Assembly: GCF_013407935.1 (NCBI RefSeq)
Contig: NZ_JACBZU010000003.1
Location: forward strand, 248,001-312,000
Length of the DNA stretch: 64,000 nucleotides
Direction: 5' to 3'
Source: Allomuricauda sp. ARW1Y1
Lineage (GTDB): Bacteria > Bacteroidota > Bacteroidia > Flavobacteriales > Flavobacteriaceae
Below the pieces are notes generated by a model. That model saw only the letters and a program-made list of their open reading frames with translations, was not told the DNA's origin and did no database searches. Below are positions 36,154 through 44,001 of this stretch, one piece after another (the first letter of the stretch is position 1; each line of letters starts with the position of its first letter). The translations under genes and the position numbers were made by a program.

Positions 36154-37341
36154 TTAACTATTGCTTGATTTTAATGCTGAACCCGGGTTTTCCAAAGAAA
36201 AGCGTTCAAACTTTTCTTTGGAATGAGAACTTTGTAGTTGAATTGATATCCACATTAGAATGAAAATGGAATACTCGTTGGTCATAAAGTTATGGTTGGT
36301 CATTAAAAAAAGAGCTATTGCAAGAAGCATCATCAACGCGTAAGGTTTTTCTTTAAATTGTCGATGCCCTTTGAAGAATAATTTTCCAAGAAAGCTTAAA
36401 AAGATTAGCAATGGCAATATGCCGCCTTCCCCCCACAACATTAAATAGGTGTTGTGAACCCCCCATTTCGTATTTGCCGCACCATTGCCAAAAAATGAAT
36501 GATATCCATTTCCAAAAATGGGTTTACTAAATATTGCTTCATAATAACGAGCCCATGTCTCAGTTCGGGAGTCTTCATTCAAAGACTGAACATTACTTTT
36601 TTGCCCTCCTTCAATCAAGGCCCCCATCTGTTCCAAGCGTTCGTTTTTTACTGGAAGAAATTCATTAAAGGTGACCAATAAAACCAATGCCCCAAAACCA
36701 ATAAGCAGCATCTTGGCATTTTTCACACTCAACCGAATGGACATCACGTTCAATAACAACCAAGTCACCATATACGTTCGGGACAAGGTGATTAAACCTA
36801 AGCTAGTGAATGACAATTTACCGAAAAGTTGAAGTGATCTTAAAATACTAAAACTTAGGGCTAAGCCCAACGAGCATACTAAACCAGCGTTATTGGGGTC
36901 TAAATAAAAACCACTATAGCGACCATAATCAGCCCTGGGGTTTTGAAAAAGAAAAATATTGGCTAGAATTGAAAAACTTCCAATAACTAAGAAAAACCAG
37001 AGCTCTTTTTTAGTAGTGTTTTTAACTACCTCATATCCACCCCAAATAATGATAAAATACTTTATAACCGTTACATAAAAAGTATATTGATCAGCTATAT
37101 AAGCAGAGCTGACCAAAATACTTATCAAAAAGTATGATAACCCCAACCATAGCATTTCATAACTATTTCCAGTTTTTTTATTTAAAATAACATAGCTTAG
37201 TATTAGGCCGTAAGAAGAATAACTTAGCAGAGACGATAACGAACTGTTAATATATACAAGCGTAAACCCTGGAAAATTCCATAAAATAAGGGCTAAAATA
37301 GCATAGCGAAGAATAGGTAACTTTTCTGTTTGTTGGGTCAT
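36154..37341 (-). CDS. O-antigen ligase/Wzy polymerase-like membrane protein
   Basis: 395 residues, about 10-11 transmembrane helices and a larger periplasmic loop (about 225-290) containing RTETWARYYEAIFSKPIFGNGYHSFFG and the His of WGVHNTYLMLWGEGG, the pattern of the O-antigen ligase/polymerase (Wzy_C) superfamily. It probably polymerises repeat units at the periplasmic face. Its start overlaps the stop of the upstream glycosyltransferase by 4 bases, and the flippase follows two bases after its stop. Confidence 0.88.
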   Translation of the reverse strand: MTQQTEKLPILRYAILALILWNFPGFTLVYINSSLSSLLSYSSYGLILSYVILNKKTGNSYEMLWLGLSYFLISILVSSAYIADQYTFYVTVIKYFIIIWGGYEVVKNTTKKELWFFLVIGSFSILANIFLFQNPRADYGRYSGFYLDPNNAGLVCSLGLALSFSILRSLQLFGKLSFTSLGLITLSRTYMVTWLLLNVMSIRLSVKNAKMLLIGFGALVLLVTFNEFLPVKNERLEQMGALIEGGQKSNVQSLNEDSRTETWARYYEAIFSKPIFGNGYHSFFGNGAANTKWGVHNTYLMLWGEGGILPLLIFLSFLGKLFFKGHRQFKEKPYALMMLLAIALFLMTNHNFMTNEYSIFILMWISIQLQSSHSKEKFERFSLENPGSALKSSNS

Positions 37342-38408
37342 GAATCACTGGATATTTCCTGGAATAATGATTCCCAAAGATTTAAAATTTCATCTAGTAG
37401 ATATGGACGCATTGAGTCTGGTCCATTTTCAGCAAGTTTAATTCTTAATGAATTATTTAAAATAAGCTCTTTCAATCCATTCTGAAATGCTTTACTATCC
37501 TGATCTTTTATCAATAGCCCATTATTTTTGTCTTCAATAAGTTCACTAGGTCCTGAAATACAGTCATAAGCAATACATGCCATACCATTACTCAAAGCTT
37601 CCATTAACACCATTGGAAGCCCTTCAAATTTGGACGGTAATGCAAATACTTGGGAGTTCTGCATTAGTTCTTTGAGGTTATTACAAAAACCCGGTAGGAA
37701 TACTTGACTATCAATATTAAGCTCCTTACTTAAATTCGCTAACTCTTTGATTCCTTGTTCACCACTACCGGCAATGGTCAATGTCCAATCCTTATGTTCT
37801 TCTAGTAAAGGAGCAGCTATTCTAAGAAGGCTATCAAATCCTTTGTCTTGGTATCTATTTAAGGAACCTGCTGCTAAGATATTTTTTTTCCTTTTGATAA
37901 ATGGTTTTAATTCAGTAGGATGAACTAAGGGGTTGGGCACTATAAACACTTTTTTGTTTTTTCTCTTGTAAAAGCTTAAGTCATATTTGGTTAGAATTGT
38001 AATTGCCGAAGCAAATGGATATAAGTAATTGCGTATGAATTTTGTTTTTGGAGTCAGACTGGTTAAATGATTTGTATGCTCGCTTACCACTACTTTAATT
38101 CCGAATATCTTAGCTATTGGAATCACAATAAGGGCATTTCTAGGCATGAAAGTTATTATTATGTCCGGTTTAGAATTTTTCTTTCGGATAAAATGGTATA
38201 GATTGAACCATGCTCTAACAGTCTGATTTTTTGTTTTTCCATGATGTAACTTTACTCGTTGTACATTTGGGTCAATGGAAAAGCCTTCCCCTTCGTAAAA
38301 TGTAATCAGTGAAACTTCATTTGTTTTTGAAAACCCATTGGCCAAAGTAGTCATTACGCGTTCTGCTCCTCCTCCTCCTAAATTACCAATGATAAAATAA
38401 ATCTTCAT
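37338..38408 (-). CDS. Glycosyltransferase family 4 protein
   Basis: 356 residues. N-terminus KIYFIIGNLGGGGAERVMTTLANG; AAGSLNRYQDKGFDSLLRI marks the C-terminal donor domain; SKFEGLPMVLMEALSNGMACIAYDCISGPSELI holds the E-x7-E motif and resembles the equivalent part of the gene at 29354. It belongs to the same subgroup (GalNAc/GlcNAc-type capsule transferases are common there), but specificity is not readable. It follows the second TupA-like gene by five bases. Confidence 0.93.
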   Translation of the reverse strand: MKIYFIIGNLGGGGAERVMTTLANGFSKTNEVSLITFYEGEGFSIDPNVQRVKLHHGKTKNQTVRAWFNLYHFIRKKNSKPDIIITFMPRNALIVIPIAKIFGIKVVVSEHTNHLTSLTPKTKFIRNYLYPFASAITILTKYDLSFYKRKNKKVFIVPNPLVHPTELKPFIKRKKNILAAGSLNRYQDKGFDSLLRIAAPLLEEHKDWTLTIAGSGEQGIKELANLSKELNIDSQVFLPGFCNNLKELMQNSQVFALPSKFEGLPMVLMEALSNGMACIAYDCISGPSELIEDKNNGLLIKDQDSKAFQNGLKELILNNSLRIKLAENGPDSMRPYLLDEILNLWESLFQEISSDS

Positions 38409-38413
38409 ACTGA

Positions 38414-39358
38414 TTAAAGTGTTAGTCTATCGCCCAATTTCAAATCCCATTCATAGGGTTTGACAGGTTTACTCCCAGATTGATGATATAATGTCAACTC
38501 TCCAAAAAACAGGTTGTCATTAATAACGTACCAATCCACTCGCAAGTATTTGAACTTTGAAGATAGTGTTTCCGATAATTCTAACATTTTATCATAACAT
38601 ATCGGCTTTTTAACACCTTTTTGGCTAGCTTTTGAGTAAGAGCCGTCATCAAGAAGAACTCCCCATTCATAAGGTTGTTTTACCCAATCTCTATCATACC
38701 AGTCACAGTGCTGTTGATTTGAACCTCGTCCTGTTACGACAGCGGTCATTTCAACCTTGCCATTAAAACAATGGACCTTGTAATCTGCTGGAAAACTCCC
38801 ACTATTGTCGTTCAAAAGCTTTTCTACAATTATTAATGGTTGTATGTCTTTATAGACAAGTTCTCGACCAACCCAATAAAAGTTTTCTGCTAAATTGGCT
38901 CTTAATCTATTTTGAATTGATTTCCAATTGATGGGTTCATTTTTGTTTTTAATTACGATACCTCCTGAGCTATTATGATTAGTTTTTATAATTACCGGGT
39001 AATCAGGAAGATTTTCTGGAATAATGTCTTTAGGATTTTCAGTCATGTAAGCGAGCGGGATAAGATATTTTTCCCCTATCTCACTTTTAATGTAATCCCT
39101 TACTCGATATTTATCAGCTAGAAGACTTCCTAAAGGATTATCATTATTTAGTATTAACCAGTTGATTTTTTCGTTTAAGCTCTTGGGATTTTTGAGGTTT
39201 AACTCATGGCCAAAATTCTTTTTAAACCTTTTTAAAATAAATTGTTCTCTTGAGAGATACTTTTTGTGTAAAAAATATTGATAAATTGAAACAAAGGGCT
39301 TTAGTAAGGTAAAACCCAATCTAGAATTGTTATATATGTTTTTTACAAAAGATTTCAT
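38414..39358 (-). CDS. TupA-like ATP-grasp protein, copy 2
   Basis: 314 residues. Paralogue of the protein at 31726: NLKNPKSLNEKINWL, IIKTNHNSSGGIVIKN, EKLLNDNSGSFPADYKVHCFNGK, and FFGELTLYHQSGS at the C-terminus. The substrate-facing parts after HCFNGK differ clearly between the copies, so they probably act on different acceptors. It is the first gene of the AT-rich run and lies just downstream (in minus direction) of a strong terminator, so its own promoter must lie at about 39360-39400, where I see no good consensus. Confidence 0.88.
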   Translation of the reverse strand: MKSFVKNIYNNSRLGFTLLKPFVSIYQYFLHKKYLSREQFILKRFKKNFGHELNLKNPKSLNEKINWLILNNDNPLGSLLADKYRVRDYIKSEIGEKYLIPLAYMTENPKDIIPENLPDYPVIIKTNHNSSGGIVIKNKNEPINWKSIQNRLRANLAENFYWVGRELVYKDIQPLIIVEKLLNDNSGSFPADYKVHCFNGKVEMTAVVTGRGSNQQHCDWYDRDWVKQPYEWGVLLDDGSYSKASQKGVKKPICYDKMLELSETLSSKFKYLRVDWYVINDNLFFGELTLYHQSGSKPVKPYEWDLKLGDRLTL

Positions 39359-39398
39359 TCCTTAATTTTAGTGAAAAGTATTGACGAAAAAATTATAC

Positions 39399-39428
39399 CA
39401 AAAAAAAAGCTGTTCAAAGGAACAGCTT
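39399..39428 (-). terminator. Rho-independent terminator after the pectate-lyase-like gene
   Basis: On the minus strand AGCTGTTC pairs with GAACAGCT across a 4-base loop (39427-39408) and is followed by a run of nine or more T. It ends the pectate-lyase transcript 54 bases after its stop and separates it from the ATP-grasp/glycosyltransferase operon. Confidence 0.8.
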
Positions 39429-39481
39429 AATCGATAATAAACATATTTTATTTTAAGGGATAAAATACCTATTTGTAATTC

Positions 39482-41233
39482 TTAGTTCAGGGTTAAAGAA
39501 AAAACAAATTCTTCAATATTAGTATATCCATTGCCATCATGGTCATCCGAAGGTTTGGCCATTAAATTGCCAAACGTTCTAATTTCCCAACTATCTGCCA
39601 TACCATCATTATCGGTATCATAGGTATCTGGATGAGAAGCTGAAATTAAATCTGGAAACCCGCCAACTACAGCAATATCTGTAATCCCTTGGATTCCATT
39701 TTCATCAAACCAGTTACCAATCAATCGTGCATCTACGGGATCGGGAAATAGCACACTTGGACCTACGTCATTTAACACGACATCTACTACTTGTGAACTG
39801 GGCAATGGTACATAAGGGCTCGACAAACGCCTTGAAGAGCGGTTTACGGAAGCCCAGTTGCTATTCATCATACCGTGACTGTTTGTTCTCAATTGAATAT
39901 TATCCGTTTGGTACATATAGCCTTGAGAGGCCAAGCCATTAGGGTTTTCATATCCGTTTAACTGATAAACATGGTCCGCTTGTCCGGGTGGGTAATCGAG
40001 ATCAGCCTTAAAAACGTTTCCAATACTTTCAACTGTCGCAGGACCAAAACTTGTAGTAACAGCCCGATTGTAATTGTAAAGCACGTTATTTACAAATTCA
40101 AAATCGGTTTCGTCGCCATAGGTATGTTCAGGTACTCTATTGCCATTATTGGCCCAGTAATTCTGAATCATGGAAAAATTATGAACATTTAAGCCAATTA
40201 GAGCGGCATAATGTCCTGGCCCATCTATATTTTCTCCTAAAACAGAGTTTTGAAGTGTAACGTTTTGTGTTGGTGCATTTGTGGTAGAGCCTGAATTTCC
40301 AGTTATCGAAAATAATTCATCTTTCCCCCAGGTTAAGCTTACATGGTCGATAATTATATTTTCAACGATGGTATTTGAATTTTTATTTGTTATTCCTATT
40401 GGGTCTGATTCATTTTCACCAGCTACCCTGATTTTCAAGTACCTAATAATTACCTCTGAAGCCATAACTCTTATTCCAGCACCTCTAATAGTTATGCCGG
40501 GGAATGGAGCGGTTTGACCAAGTATGGTTATGTTAGGGTTTCTTATGCTCCTTTGCTCGGTCCATTCTATTTCACCGGCCACATCAAATACTACAATTCT
40601 AGGTCCACTGGCATACATGGCTTCCACCAAACTGCCTGGACCGGTTTCATTAAGATTGGTCACATGAATTATCCTTCCACCTCGTCCACCTACGGTATTT
40701 TGTCCAAAACCCTTGGCCCCTGGAAACGCTTTTAATGCCCCCATATCTACATCATCATATTGGGTATTCACCACCACGGAGGCAGTTTTATTGCCCGTGT
40801 TTCCACCTTTGCTGGCTTGTAGGGTATAGGTAAAATTATCCGAAACAATACCGTTGTTTCCAGCCTTGTTGGCGGAATCAGGCGCCGGGGTATAGGTTAA
40901 GGTATTGTCCGCATTAATGGTAAGGCTACCTTCGGTAGGTTCGGATACCTCCACAATTTGGAAGCTTTCCGTGTCCTGGACATTATCGTTCTTCAGAACA
41001 TCAAGTGTAGAGGATCCTACATTTCCAGAAATGGTGAATTCGTCGTCCATGGCCTCGAAGGAGACGGACGGAATCAATTGTCCGTTTTCGTCCAATTGTT
41101 TATCCTTTTCCTCTTCGATTTGACTTTCAACGGTCGCATCGAATAAATCACTGTCCTTACTGCAAGAAGTGAAAGCTAGGGTAATTAACAACAATAAAGT
41201 GCTCACGTACGAAATGGTTTTGTGGGGCGCCAT
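39482..41233 (-). CDS. Pectate-lyase-like parallel beta-helix lipoprotein with Ig/cadherin-like N-terminal domain
   Basis: 583 residues from the ATG at 41233; a longer frame adds 59 residues with no signal sequence. Lipobox LAFTSC is followed by SKDSD, an acidic stretch like the surface-export signals of flavobacterial lipoproteins. Residues about 55-150 form a cadherin-type Ig repeat (LDVLKNDNVQ ... LTYTPAPDS). From about 160 a right-handed beta-helix of PL1-like type begins (AFPGAKGFGQNTVGGRGG, VVFDVAGEIEW, TILGQTAPFPGITIRGAG, NIIIDHVSLTWGKDE). The C-terminus has two calcium-loop motifs (DTDNDGMADSWE and DDHDGNGYTNIEEF). Expected action: cleavage of (galact)uronan chains at the surface; catalytic residues were not verified. 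Confidence 0.88.
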   Translation of the reverse strand: MAPHKTISYVSTLLLLITLAFTSCSKDSDLFDATVESQIEEEKDKQLDENGQLIPSVSFEAMDDEFTISGNVGSSTLDVLKNDNVQDTESFQIVEVSEPTEGSLTINADNTLTYTPAPDSANKAGNNGIVSDNFTYTLQASKGGNTGNKTASVVVNTQYDDVDMGALKAFPGAKGFGQNTVGGRGGRIIHVTNLNETGPGSLVEAMYASGPRIVVFDVAGEIEWTEQRSIRNPNITILGQTAPFPGITIRGAGIRVMASEVIIRYLKIRVAGENESDPIGITNKNSNTIVENIIIDHVSLTWGKDELFSITGNSGSTTNAPTQNVTLQNSVLGENIDGPGHYAALIGLNVHNFSMIQNYWANNGNRVPEHTYGDETDFEFVNNVLYNYNRAVTTSFGPATVESIGNVFKADLDYPPGQADHVYQLNGYENPNGLASQGYMYQTDNIQLRTNSHGMMNSNWASVNRSSRRLSSPYVPLPSSQVVDVVLNDVGPSVLFPDPVDARLIGNWFDENGIQGITDIAVVGGFPDLISASHPDTYDTDNDGMADSWEIRTFGNLMAKPSDDHDGNGYTNIEEFVFSLTLN

Positions 41234-41284
41234 TTGAATACTGGGGTTAAGTGGGTTAAAGTTTATTGTTTCCGACTTGGAAAA

Positions 41285-41292
41285 CAAATCTA
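41285..41292 (-). promoter_or_regulatory. Predicted -7 element for the pectate-lyase-like gene
   Basis: Minus-strand TAGATTTG matches TAnnTTTG, 52 bases upstream of the ATG at 41233, and supports that start because the longer frame begins upstream of the expected transcript start. The -33 area falls on a direct repeat rather than on TTTG. Confidence 0.45.
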
Positions 41293-41310
41293 AATCAATC
41301 GTATGTTTTG

Positions 41311-41340
41311 TCGATGAAAATTCGTTTTTTTTCGATGAAA
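41311..41340. repeat. Direct repeats TCGATGAAA, possible operator
   Basis: TCGATGAAA occurs at 41311-41319 and 41332-41340, exactly 21 bp apart (two helical turns), over and just upstream of the predicted -33 region of the pectate-lyase-like gene. A third TCGATGAA lies at 41474-41481. Same-phase direct repeats at this position are typical of activator sites. Confidence 0.4.
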
Positions 41341-41721
41341 TACACTTTTCAACTTGCTGATTTTCTGGTTGCTTTAAAATAATCGTTGAAAATGAAGCTA
41401 AATCGGTCAAACTAACTTCACGACAAGACTGATACGGGGAGTTCCTTTTTTTGGATGTGGGGTTTCCCGATTATCGATGAATTACATCTTTTTTTAACAT
41501 TGGCCTGCTTTTTTTAACAGTCTTAGCTTGTTGGATGGTTTGGCGGATTCATAAAATAGGAGGGAGGTGCAATAGGTAGATGTACGCCTAGCAGCAACCT
41601 TAATAGGACACAGCGAACGCTATGAGTAAATAGAGCTGCGGGAAAGGGAATAAGTGCCTATGTAAGGCACTGCGGCAATACCACAAAGGAATAGTGAACC
41701 AAGGTAAATGCTTCCTTAGTA

Positions 41722-41745
41722 ATTTTGGAACCCAAGGCTTGGGTT
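41722..41745 (-). terminator. Possible terminator after the epimerase gene
   Basis: On the minus strand a 7-bp perfect stem AACCCAA/TTGGGTT with a 3-base loop starts 11 bases after the epimerase stop, but the tail (CCAAAATT) is only weakly T-rich. Confidence 0.3.
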
Positions 41746-41755
41746 CGGGTAAGGT

Positions 41756-42781
41756 CTATTTGTAAAATGCATTGTACCAGTCGACGAACTCCTGCACCCC
41801 CTTTTCAATGGGTGTGTTTGGGGTATAATCGTAGTCCTGTATCAACTCATTTACATCGGCCCAAGTGCTTTCCACATCGCCGGGCTGTATGGGCATTAGA
41901 TTTCGTTTGGCTTCAGTTTGCAGTGAGGATTCGATGGCGTCGATAAAGGCCGTAAGCTTTACCTGCTTATTGTTGCCAATATTATAGATCTTGTATAGCT
42001 CGTCTTTTCGTTTGCTTTCTTCTATAGGGGTTTCAATTATCTTGGACATTCCGCCAACAATATCGTCCACATAGGTAAAATCCCGTGCCATATTCCCGTA
42101 ATTGAACACATTGATGGGCTCTCCTTTCTTTATGGCGTCCACAAAAAGGAAAAGGGCCATATCCGGTCTGCCCCAAGGACCATATACAGTAAAGAACCGT
42201 AGTCCTGTAGTTGGCAATTGATATAAATGGCTATACGTATGGGCCATGAGCTCGTTGCTTTTTTTGGTGGCAGCATACATACTTATGGGCCTATCCACCG
42301 AATCTTCGGTGGAGAATGGTATTTTTTCATTCAAACCGTAAACGCTGGAGCTGCTGGCATATACCAAGTGCTTTACCTTGCCATATCGGCAACATTCCAG
42401 CAAATTGGCAAACCCTACCACATTACTCTTTACATAGGCGTCCGGATTTTCCAAGCTGTAACGCACCCCGGCCTGGGCGCCTAGATTACAGACTACATCA
42501 AAAGTATGGGTGTCAAAAAGTTGGTTCAAGGCATCACGGTCGGCCAAATCGAGCTTTATAAACTGCATTTGGTCTTGATGAAGGGAACTGCGGGTCAATT
42601 GATGGTCGGTTTCTGCACTGGTCCGCGCAATGCCCAACTGTTCCAAACGGGCGTACTTTAGCCCGACATCATAATAATCGTTGATGTTGTCCAAACCAAC
42701 CACTGTATGTCCGTTTTTGATCAAAAGCTCACACAAATGGTAGCCTATAAAACCTGCCGCTCCTGTTACTAAGATGTTCAT
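41756..42781 (-). CDS. NAD-dependent epimerase, UDP-glucuronate 4-epimerase-like
   Basis: 341 residues, extended SDR fold. NAD site ILVTGAAGFIGYHLCELL; DNINDYYDVGLKYARL after the third strand is typical of UDP-glucuronate 4-epimerases (CapI/Gae type); catalytic YxxxK in MYAATKKSNE (about residue 168) with TVYGPWGRPDMA. It would convert UDP-glucuronate to UDP-galacturonate, the direct next step after the UDP-glucose dehydrogenase two genes upstream on the same strand. Its start overlaps the stop of the glycosyltransferase before it by 4 bases. Confidence 0.92.
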   Translation of the reverse strand: MNILVTGAAGFIGYHLCELLIKNGHTVVGLDNINDYYDVGLKYARLEQLGIARTSAETDHQLTRSSLHQDQMQFIKLDLADRDALNQLFDTHTFDVVCNLGAQAGVRYSLENPDAYVKSNVVGFANLLECCRYGKVKHLVYASSSSVYGLNEKIPFSTEDSVDRPISMYAATKKSNELMAHTYSHLYQLPTTGLRFFTVYGPWGRPDMALFLFVDAIKKGEPINVFNYGNMARDFTYVDDIVGGMSKIIETPIEESKRKDELYKIYNIGNNKQVKLTAFIDAIESSLQTEAKRNLMPIQPGDVESTWADVNELIQDYDYTPNTPIEKGVQEFVDWYNAFYK

Positions 42782-43914
42782 TGGCCGATATGTTTTGTAA
42801 TTTGTTGGTTTGCCGATTTTTTCTCCAAAATTTCTTCCAGATACTGTTCCGTAGCCGAAGCCATTTGGTGGGTCGAAAAGGTTTCCAGAAAGGTTTTTCG
42901 GGAATTTTCGCCCAGTTTTTTAATCAAATCCCTGTCCTGTATCAATCCCAATAATTTTTTTGCCAGATATTGGGGGTCCTCTTTGGGAATCAAATAACCA
43001 TTATGACCATCCTGTACCATTTCATGCACCCCCCCAACATCTGAAGCGATGATGGGTACTCCCACGGACATGGCCTCGCATATGGAAAGGGGAAGCCCTT
43101 CGAATCGTGAGGTCAGTACAAAAATATCTGATTTGTTCAAAAATGTTGGGATATCGTTGCTTTCCCCATGAAACGTAATCAGGTGGTCTATTTCCATTGC
43201 TTTAGCCAGTTCCACAAAGTGATGAAATAGATCACCATGTCCTACCAAATCTACCTGTATTGGTTCGTCCTTAAGTGTTTGAAGCGCCTTAAAAAGGGTG
43301 AGATGATCTTTTTGGTACGAAAACCGAGCGGTCATCAAAATATTAAGGCGTCCCTCTTCTTTGGGCGTATCTGCGTCCAAAAAGTCTGGGCTACCGTTAT
43401 AAATAACACGCATTCGTGAAGCAGGAACAATTTTGTTTTTAGTGCCAAGGTCGAAATCAAACTGGGAAACCGTGATCAAATGGTCCGAAAACCGCCCCAT
43501 TACCTTTTCCATGGCAAGGTACACGTATCGCTTTAATCCTTTTACCCCCGGGGTAAAGGACCAGCCATGTACGGTAAAAGCGTTGGGAATATCCAGCTTA
43601 TGACAGGCCAATCTGCAAAGGATACCAGCTTTGGAGGAGTGTGATATGACAATATCCGGACGCTCCTGTTTCAAGGTACTTTTGATGGCTTTGTAACACC
43701 TCATATCGTTTTTGGGTGAAATTTCCCGTTTCAGGCTGGGAATACAAACTACCTTTATATTCAAAGCTTCCAATCGTTGGGTCAATGTCCCTTTTTGCCC
43801 GACCATCACCAGCACTTCGTGGCCATTTTTTACCATGGCCTCGGTATTGTTGTACAGCACCATTTGAGCACCTCCAATAGGTTCGCTAAGTGTGATGACC
43901 TGGATGATTTTCAT
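42778..43914 (-). CDS. Glycosyltransferase family 4 protein
   Basis: 378 residues from the ATG at 43914 (MKIIQVITLSEPIGGAQMVLYNN); a frame extension of 17 residues at the N-terminus is not family-like. The glycine-rich GGAQMVLYN start, ILMTARFSYQKDHLTLFKAL at the domain boundary and TSRFEGLPLSICEAMSVGVPIIASDVGGV (donor E-x7-E) resemble capsule transferases next to ugd. Its place between ugd and the epimerase, with 4-base overlap to the latter, hints that it transfers one of the uronic acids they make; this is inference. Confidence 0.92.
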   Translation of the reverse strand: MKIIQVITLSEPIGGAQMVLYNNTEAMVKNGHEVLVMVGQKGTLTQRLEALNIKVVCIPSLKREISPKNDMRCYKAIKSTLKQERPDIVISHSSKAGILCRLACHKLDIPNAFTVHGWSFTPGVKGLKRYVYLAMEKVMGRFSDHLITVSQFDFDLGTKNKIVPASRMRVIYNGSPDFLDADTPKEEGRLNILMTARFSYQKDHLTLFKALQTLKDEPIQVDLVGHGDLFHHFVELAKAMEIDHLITFHGESNDIPTFLNKSDIFVLTSRFEGLPLSICEAMSVGVPIIASDVGGVHEMVQDGHNGYLIPKEDPQYLAKKLLGLIQDRDLIKKLGENSRKTFLETFSTHQMASATEQYLEEILEKKSANQQITKHIGQ

Positions 43915-44001
43915 TTGCTGTGAGGTATGTGTTTTGGATGAGGTATTTGTATGGGCTAAAATCATTCAAGGTTCCAAACGTATTCTGGAACCCTGAAATT
44001 T

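Larger units (their letters stand above)
41234..41755. other. 522-base intergenic region between the pectate-lyase-like gene and the epimerase gene
   Basis: It holds a promoter candidate and repeats near 41285-41340 (listed separately), two direct copies of CTTTTTTTAACA (41488-41499 and 41508-41519), a 7-bp stem-loop with AGTGCCT/AGGCACT (41653-41671), and a palindromic stem AACCCAA-GGC-TTGGGTT (41729-41745). I find no convincing protein in it. The segment 41560-41720 does not look like decayed coding sequence of either neighbour and could be a small RNA or a short mobile remnant. Confidence 0.5.

Noticed and set aside
41311..41481. TCGATGAA repeats as an insertion-sequence end
   Set aside because: They are direct, not inverted, are spaced by helical turns at a promoter, and no transposase or target duplication is nearby.
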